Shown here: positions 58,784 through 64,000 of the stretch, piece after piece | Position numbering within the stretch: position 1 is the stretch's first letter | Layout: every line of letters begins with the position of its first letter | Source: Fibrobacteraceae bacterium | GTDB lineage: Bacteria; Fibrobacterota; Fibrobacteria; Fibrobacterales; Fibrobacteraceae | DNA: 64,000 nt | Assembly: GCA_017631885.1 (NCBI GenBank) | Contig: JAGBSH010000017.1 | Location: forward strand, 151,044-215,043 | Direction: 5' to 3' | The notes under the pieces: generated by a model | What the model was told of the DNA's origin: nothing | Database searches by the model: none | Seen by the model: only the letters and a program-made list of their open reading frames with translations | Position numbers and translations under genes: made by a program

Positions 58784-61700
58784 TTGCACAGAGTAATTTT
58801 TATCTTTTTTTGCTCCATCGCATTAGCTTATGCGTTCCCTTTTTATGGGAATTTAAGCGAAATCCGTTGGAAAACAGCTGGTTCGGAACATTTCCATTTC
58901 CATTACCCGGCTGAATACACTTCTCATGCAGAAAAAGTTGCTGCTGTTGCAGAAGCGGTTTATGACTCTGTCACTTCTCGCTACCTTGTTCCTCTCCCTT
59001 CTAACGTTCACCTTTCTTTGCAAAATGCTCTTTATTCAAACGGACAAGCCATTCCTGCTGAAAACAGCATGCACTTATGGCTTACCAACTGGGATTTTAA
59101 AACGCGTTCTTCTCATGGCTGGTTGACCGATGTCGTGACTCATGAATTTTCTCATCTAGTAAGTATTGAATCGGGGAGTAAAATTATTCCATCTTTATAC
59201 GGCATTCAAATTTCTTACACAGACTATTATAATGAACGCATTCGAGAAGATGCCATTACTCTTTTACCATTTACGTTACAACCTTTATGGCTTGCTGAAG
59301 GAACCGCTCAATTTGAATCTGAACGTATGGGATTTGATTTTTTTGACACCCATCGTGATATGCTTTTACGCACAGCTGTTCTTTCTGATTCGCTTTTACC
59401 GCTTGAATACATGCATTCTTTTTCGGACAATTCATTAAAAGCAGAACTCGGTCCATACACCCAAGGATTTTCTCTTGTCCGTTATTTAGCCAAACATTAT
59501 GGCGAAGACATTGTTCCTAAAATTTGGCACGAATTTTCAAAACCTCAACGAGTAACTCTTGATGGTGCTTTAAAAAAAGTGATAGGCATTGGTGAAGATT
59601 CTCTTTATTCTCTTTGGAAAAAAGAATTGCAATCGCATTACCAAGCGCAAAAAGAAAATTTAGGTGAACTTGTTGAAGGGACAAAACTCACAACAGACGC
59701 TTTTTACCAAGACTTCCCTGTCGTTTCCGATGGTTACCTTTATGGCATTTCAAACTTTGGTGGCAAATGGTTTGATGGCAGCGTTTTCAAACTTCGAAAG
59801 AATCTGGATTCTCTTGAAATTCCTGAAGATAAAGACGAACCAATGCTTTTATCTTTTGAAGGGACAATTGACATTCGCGAATACGCTGACAAGTCTTTTA
59901 AGCCAAAAAAACTTTGGGCTGACAAAGGTATCGCAGTAAAAAACATTGAAAACAAGGGGCCATTGCTTGCTTATGTCAGTTACCAAAATAAAAACAGACA
60001 TGGCCGTTCTTCTTTTGATATTTTTCTTGCTGACACTTTGGGAAACAACCAAGAAATTACACATTTAGCCGATGCGATTTACCCAGAGTTTCACCCAAAT
60101 GGAAAAGAAATTTTATTTGTGCGACGAGAGGCAACTTCAACTCGTTTTGTATTAAGTAAAGCAAGTATTCAAGAAAACCCTAATGCAAAAGCAATCGACT
60201 ACCAAGATGTCTGGGTCCCACCAGAAAGCCTTGCTTACTATAACATTTATATGCCAAAATACAGCCCTGATGGAAAATCTATTGTCTTTAGCTTTTTTGA
60301 CGATGAAACTCGTGGTATTGCTACCATTCAAGAAAATGGCAATGATTTTAAAATCATTTCTGAAAAAGGAATTGATGCAAGAGACCCGACCTGGCTTGAT
60401 AATGAAACCATTGTTTATAGCGCAAACAAAAACGGCATTTTTAACCTTTTTAAAAAGCACCTCCCTACAGGCAAAGAAGAACCGCTGACAAACGTTTTAG
60501 GCGGTGCGTTTAATGCAGTTGTTGATTCTAACAAGATTTTTTACATTGGCTATGACGCCGATGGTTTTTCTCTTTATCGCTTAAACCTACCAAAAGCAAC
60601 AAATGTGACTATCACAAAAACAGATACTGTATGGACTTCTTGCGCCACTATTCCTTTTTTACCGCAAAAAGAAAATCTCTTTTTAGCTTTATTCAAAAAA
60701 GATTCTAGCAATCAAACGCATTGTTTACCACAAGCAAAAACTATTTCAACAGATTCTATCATCGAGCAAAATACAAGTATTGTACTTAAAGGTTCTCCAC
60801 TTACACGCCCACACAAAGAAGTTCCGATTTTTGAAGATGTCAGTTTTGCAGGCTCAGAGCGCAATTACAAACCTATCCCAACCATTCCATTATGGGTTCC
60901 AATGTTCAGTTTGGAAGAACGCTCTCCTGACTTTAGCGTTTTAGGTGACGGTTCTTTACTTGCAAAAATCGGGGTTGCCATGATTCTTTCTGACCCACTA
61001 AAGAAAAACACATTACAAGCCGGTCTTTTATTTGAAATCACAAATGGCTTTGATTTTATAAATGGAAGTGGCATAAACCCTGATAAACAATATGACTTTT
61101 TTGCTCTTTTAGAAAACAAAAGTTTCCCGGTAACATTACAACTAGGCTACACATTCACAAACATCACAAGTAAAGATACGGTCCGTTACGAAGACCCTAG
61201 AAGCTATGGCGACTCTATCGGAGTCAGCAATTACGCTATTCCATTACACAATATTTTTGCTGGCGCTGGTTATAGTTTATTTAAAAAAGGCGATACTTTA
61301 GCTGTTTCTATGGGTTATGATTGGGCGCGTTTTAATTTATACGAAGATGATTTTGATTGGACATATCAAAAAAGATTTAGCGTGAATGCCTTATTTGGCA
61401 TTTTTGGAAGTTTCCCAGAAGAAGGCTCAAATGTTTCAGGGCTTGGCAATGGCCTTGCTTTATCTTACCGCTATTCTGACGCATCACTTTTCCGTTCTGG
61501 CACTTTCTCAGAAACATTTGTCGTTAATGCCAATGGCACTATTTCTCCAGTCTATCGCGATTTTAATTTGCACGAAATAGGTTTTTCTGCTTATGGTAGC
61601 ATTTCAAACCCTATCCATAAAAATGCACGACTTGCTTTAGGAGCAAGCATTACAGGAATCCTAGATTGGAGTACAGAAAAAACGTCGGATACTTTAGATT

Positions 61701-62182
61701 CTTATTACCACCATCCACTTTTATTGCAAGGTTATCCCTATTTAATTTCTACAGAAAGTTATAACCGCAGTGGAACCAAAACGGCTACTGCAGAAATTCA
61801 TTATCTGTTCCCGATTTATCATGATTTTAGAAACCGTTTTTGGATTTTTGAAACAAAAGATTTTTATGTTGACATTTTTGCTCAAGTCGGAGCCGCCTGG
61901 GACTCCAAATGGTTTGATACAGACAAATTCAAATCAAGAGATTTCTGGGACAGAAGTGTTGGTATTGAATTCAGATTAGCCAATACTCTTTTCTATTCTA
62001 TTCCATTTGATATATCTTTAAACATTGCTCGTGGCTTAGATAGAATCGGAGAAAACGCAGAAGGTAAAGGCGGACAAAAAATGAACCCTATTGATGTTCC
62101 GCTTTTGCCAAAATCCATTTCTCCAACAAGAATCCATTTTTCAATAGGAACAGGTTTCAGAAACACCTGGCAAAATGAATGA
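58784..62182 (+). CDS. Large secreted HEXXH peptidase / beta-propeller / barrel protein
   Basis: A 1132-residue exported protein starting at TTG with AGGAA 8 bases upstream and a signal peptide (LHRVIFIFFCSIALAYA read as Met first). Residues 25-300 are a gluzincin-like peptidase: HEFSH (120-124) in DVVTHEFSHLVSIES, and a likely third ligand Glu172 in WLAEGTAQFES. Residues 300-640 carry TolB/PD40-like propeller repeats (YPEFHPNGKEILFV, MPKYSPDGKSIVFSF, DPTWLDNETIVYSA). From about 700 on, a beta-barrel of outer-membrane type (FAGAGYSLFKKGD, FDISLNIARGLDR). It overlaps xerD by 4 bases. Substrate unknown. Confidence 0.82.
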   Translation: MHRVIFIFFCSIALAYAFPFYGNLSEIRWKTAGSEHFHFHYPAEYTSHAEKVAAVAEAVYDSVTSRYLVPLPSNVHLSLQNALYSNGQAIPAENSMHLWLTNWDFKTRSSHGWLTDVVTHEFSHLVSIESGSKIIPSLYGIQISYTDYYNERIREDAITLLPFTLQPLWLAEGTAQFESERMGFDFFDTHRDMLLRTAVLSDSLLPLEYMHSFSDNSLKAELGPYTQGFSLVRYLAKHYGEDIVPKIWHEFSKPQRVTLDGALKKVIGIGEDSLYSLWKKELQSHYQAQKENLGELVEGTKLTTDAFYQDFPVVSDGYLYGISNFGGKWFDGSVFKLRKNLDSLEIPEDKDEPMLLSFEGTIDIREYADKSFKPKKLWADKGIAVKNIENKGPLLAYVSYQNKNRHGRSSFDIFLADTLGNNQEITHLADAIYPEFHPNGKEILFVRREATSTRFVLSKASIQENPNAKAIDYQDVWVPPESLAYYNIYMPKYSPDGKSIVFSFFDDETRGIATIQENGNDFKIISEKGIDARDPTWLDNETIVYSANKNGIFNLFKKHLPTGKEEPLTNVLGGAFNAVVDSNKIFYIGYDADGFSLYRLNLPKATNVTITKTDTVWTSCATIPFLPQKENLFLALFKKDSSNQTHCLPQAKTISTDSIIEQNTSIVLKGSPLTRPHKEVPIFEDVSFAGSERNYKPIPTIPLWVPMFSLEERSPDFSVLGDGSLLAKIGVAMILSDPLKKNTLQAGLLFEITNGFDFINGSGINPDKQYDFFALLENKSFPVTLQLGYTFTNITSKDTVRYEDPRSYGDSIGVSNYAIPLHNIFAGAGYSLFKKGDTLAVSMGYDWARFNLYEDDFDWTYQKRFSVNALFGIFGSFPEEGSNVSGLGNGLALSYRYSDASLFRSGTFSETFVVNANGTISPVYRDFNLHEIGFSAYGSISNPIHKNARLALGASITGILDWSTEKTSDTLDSYYHHPLLLQGYPYLISTESYNRSGTKTATAEIHYLFPIYHDFRNRFWIFETKDFYVDIFAQVGAAWDSKWFDTDKFKSRDFWDRSVGIEFRLANTLFYSIPFDISLNIARGLDRIGENAEGKGGQKMNPIDVPLLPKSISPTRIHFSIGTGFRNTWQNE

Positions 62183-63069
62183 CAAACGACGAAATCTTAG
62201 ATTCCTATTTAGCGCATTTAACCATTGAAAAATCACTTTCCCGGACAACTGTGGAAAGTTATGCTAGTGATCTTAAACAATTTTTAATTTGGCTTGATAC
62301 AAACAAATTAAACTTGGAAAACACTTCGCCTGAAAATCTAAATGATTTTTTAAATGACATTGCGGCAGCATCTGAATATTCTCCGACAACAGTAGCGAGG
62401 CATTTTTCTAGCTTGCGGGGCTTTTTAACATACACATATCGTATGCAGTTTACGCCTTTTTTAACCGATGCAATGTTATCAGCGCCAAAACTGATTCGCT
62501 ATTTACCACAATGTCTTTCTGAAGATGATATTACGCTCATTTTTGAAAGAATTGAAGAGCTTTCTTTACAAGCTCAAAGAGACAAAGCTCTTATTGAACT
62601 GCTTTATAGCGCTGGGTTACGCATTTCAGAAGCGCTTTCTTTACGCTTACAAGATGTTGATTTTGAAAACGATTGGCTTACGCCAATCGGAAAAGGCAAT
62701 AAACAACGTTTAGTGCCTTTAGGCGCTAGCGCCAAACAAAATCTCCTTGAATGGATAAATGGCGATAGAAAAAAACTAGACATCAAATCCGATTGCATTA
62801 TTTTAAACCCGAGAGGAAAACCATTAAGCCGCATGGGCGCCTGGAAAATAATACAACGATTTACAGCCGATTTAAATTGCAAAGTTTCGCCCCACACATT
62901 CAGGCATTCTTTTGCAACACATTGCCTTACAGCCGGCATGGATTTAAGAATTTTACAAGAACTTTTAGGCCATGCCGATTTAACAACCACTCAAATTTAC
63001 ACGCACTTACAGCGCCAATTCTTACAAGAAGAGCATAAAAGATTTCACCCGCGCACCAAGCGCGATTAA
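62179..63069 (+). CDS. xerD: Tyrosine recombinase XerC/XerD
   Basis: A 296-residue recombinase. The N-terminal SAM-like core-binding domain ends about residue 95; the catalytic domain has Arg in YSAGLRISEALSL, Lys in GKGNKQRLVPLG, HTFRHSFATHCL (His, Arg), the late His in LLGHADLTTTQIY, and the nucleophile Tyr in TQIYTHL. Spacing and length fit XerD, which resolves chromosome dimers at dif, not a phage integrase. The ATG overlaps the preceding stop (ATGA). Confidence 0.92.
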   Translation: MTNDEILDSYLAHLTIEKSLSRTTVESYASDLKQFLIWLDTNKLNLENTSPENLNDFLNDIAAASEYSPTTVARHFSSLRGFLTYTYRMQFTPFLTDAMLSAPKLIRYLPQCLSEDDITLIFERIEELSLQAQRDKALIELLYSAGLRISEALSLRLQDVDFENDWLTPIGKGNKQRLVPLGASAKQNLLEWINGDRKKLDIKSDCIILNPRGKPLSRMGAWKIIQRFTADLNCKVSPHTFRHSFATHCLTAGMDLRILQELLGHADLTTTQIYTHLQRQFLQEEHKRFHPRTKRD

Positions 63070-63073
63070 AAAA

Positions 63074-64000
63074 TTATTCGGCTCTTTCAATAATTGCAGA
63101 AGCCACAACGCCATCTTCAGAATACAAAACAACAATCTGCCCGAGAGTTGCTGCAAACTGAGGTGTTTCAAATTCGATTTCTAAACATTCTGGCGTAAGC
63201 GAAACAATGTTAGCCAAAGCCCCGGCATGACCAAGGCGAATTCTAGCTAAAAGAGGCGCGTGCAAAAGCGGTGAATTTTCTGACACTAATAAATTCACAT
63301 TGCGAGCAAAAACCTTTGTTGAAAACAATAAACTCTTTGGGCTAAGAACCACTTGATTACTTTTGGGGTCTATTGCCGAAACAAATAAAGGTTCTTTTTG
63401 ACCACCAATATTTAAACCTTTTCTTTGCCCAATAGTATAATGAACAATTCCTCGGTGTTGTCCTAAAACTTTCCCAGAAGTGTCCACAAAATTTCCTGGA
63501 CAATTATCGCGTTCATCAAACAAAACAGAATAATCGCCGCATTCTAAAAAATCTTGACTTTCTTTTTTTACCGAAAGTTCCACCCAACCCATTTTTTCAG
63601 CAAGAGCTTTTACATTTTCTTTTTTCATTTCACCTAGCGGGAAAATCACTTTAGAAAATGTATCCCGAGAAAGCCTTGAAAGAAAATAAGATTGGTCTTT
63701 AAAAGTATCAAATGCACGCCATAAAATTGGAAAATTTTCACCTTGGTCCAAAATTCTTGCATAATGCCCTGTTGCAAAATAATCAAAATCTATTCCCATT
63801 TTTTTTGCCACAGAAAGCATTGCCCCAAATTTTATCATCTGGTTACAACGCACACAAGGGTTAGGCGTTCTACCGCTTCGGTATTCGCCTCTAAAATACT
63901 CTAAAACAAATTCTGAAAATTCTTTTGCCACAGGAACAACGACATGCTCTATCCCAAGCCTATCAGCTAGTTTTTTCGCATCGGCAATTCCCAAAGCCTC
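63074..64000 (-). CDS. mnmA: tRNA 2-thiouridylase MnmA, partial
   Basis: The last 309 codons or so; the N-terminal ATP-pyrophosphatase loop (SGGVDS) and the start lie beyond the right edge. Visible: PNPCVRCNQMIKFG with the first conserved Cys, YFATGHYARI, KDQSYFLSRL, FPLGEMKKENVK, and GIVHYTIGQRKGLNI. The second Cys lies in ESQDFLECGDYSVLF, placed two residues later than in the common ESQDICF form. It thiolates U34 of Lys, Glu and Gln tRNAs. It converges with xerD, 4 bases apart. Confidence 0.93.
   Translation of the reverse strand, partial: EALGIADAKKLADRLGIEHVVVPVAKEFSEFVLEYFRGEYRSGRTPNPCVRCNQMIKFGAMLSVAKKMGIDFDYFATGHYARILDQGENFPILWRAFDTFKDQSYFLSRLSRDTFSKVIFPLGEMKKENVKALAEKMGWVELSVKKESQDFLECGDYSVLFDERDNCPGNFVDTSGKVLGQHRGIVHYTIGQRKGLNIGGQKEPLFVSAIDPKSNQVVLSPKSLLFSTKVFARNVNLLVSENSPLLHAPLLARIRLGHAGALANIVSLTPECLEIEFETPQFAATLGQIVVLYSEDGVVASAIIERAE

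Noticed and set aside
62179-63069. Tyrosine recombinase as evidence of a prophage or integrative element
   Set aside because: Length and motifs fit housekeeping XerD; no attachment repeats, tRNA target or phage genes are near.
57291-63069. RiPP gene cluster around the SagB-type gene
   Set aside because: No YcaO, SagC, transporter or precursor-like peptide was found within several kilobases on either side.

Overview
The window looks like chromosomal DNA of a Fibrobacterota bacterium, probably a gut or rumen relative of Fibrobacter. It is clearly AT-rich and Gram-negative. Evidence: a secreted GH5 cellulase with a Gly/Asn/Ser linker, a carbohydrate-binding domain and a Fibrobacter-style C-terminal sorting domain; a remnant of the Fibrobacter succinogenes major paralogous domain; Ser-rich lipoprotein linkers; several outer-membrane barrels; and the futalosine menaquinone enzyme MqnC. 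Genes are tightly packed, convergent genes often share stop codons, and both edges cut through genes (a secreted propeller-like protein on the left, mnmA on the right).

Layout. 1-9.6 kb: lolA, tRNA-Met, small conserved proteins, a TonB-receptor-like barrel, thioredoxin, a repeat-built histone H1-like protein, and panB/recO/HIT/miaA. 9.6-15.3 kb: a YibQ-like deacetylase, pdxJ, an acetate/succinate CoA-transferase, a metallo-hydrolase and two surface-protein genes. 15.3-20.1 kb: uvrC, a coiled-coil protein plus ZapA, a probable 6S RNA with its own promoter and terminator, and mqnC. 20.1-21 kb: a 205-bp tandem repeat, REP-like repeats and a structured leader. 21-26.5 kb: rpsB-tsf, then pyrH-frr-uppS-cdsA, then rpsD. 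26.5-32.2 kb: dispersed repeats around an exported nuclease pair (barnase-like RNase and endonuclease I), a phosphatase, the cellulase, and tRNA-Ser and tRNA-Phe. 32.2-46.9 kb: envelope and metabolic genes (uppP, M23 peptidase, amino-acid ABC transporter, patatin, ispD, prepilin peptidase, trpB2, GGDEF, folC, argF). 46.9-64 kb: SpoIID-like protein, an archaeal-type methylthiotransferase, CorC-like protein, an SppA peptidase fused to a barrel-like domain, two barrels, rsmB-fmt, a SagB-type oxidoreductase, a 1132-residue peptidase/propeller/barrel protein, xerD and mnmA.

The most notable signal is upstream of trpB2 (39680-41065, minus): a complete transcription attenuator with a 15-residue leader peptide carrying three consecutive Trp codons, a 1:2 hairpin, an antiterminator pairing and a U-tailed terminator. 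It implies that this stand-alone TrpB2 is controlled by tryptophan supply. Next in interest are the barnase-like lipoprotein without a visible barstar beside endonuclease I, the archaeal/eukaryotic-type (CDKAL1-like) methylthiotransferase, the barrel-SppA fusion, the structured leaders of rpsB and rpsD, an early terminator in the argF leader, and two families of intergenic repeats. No prophage, CRISPR array or intact transposon was seen.

All assignments come from reading the sequence and from memory of protein families; no database search was run.
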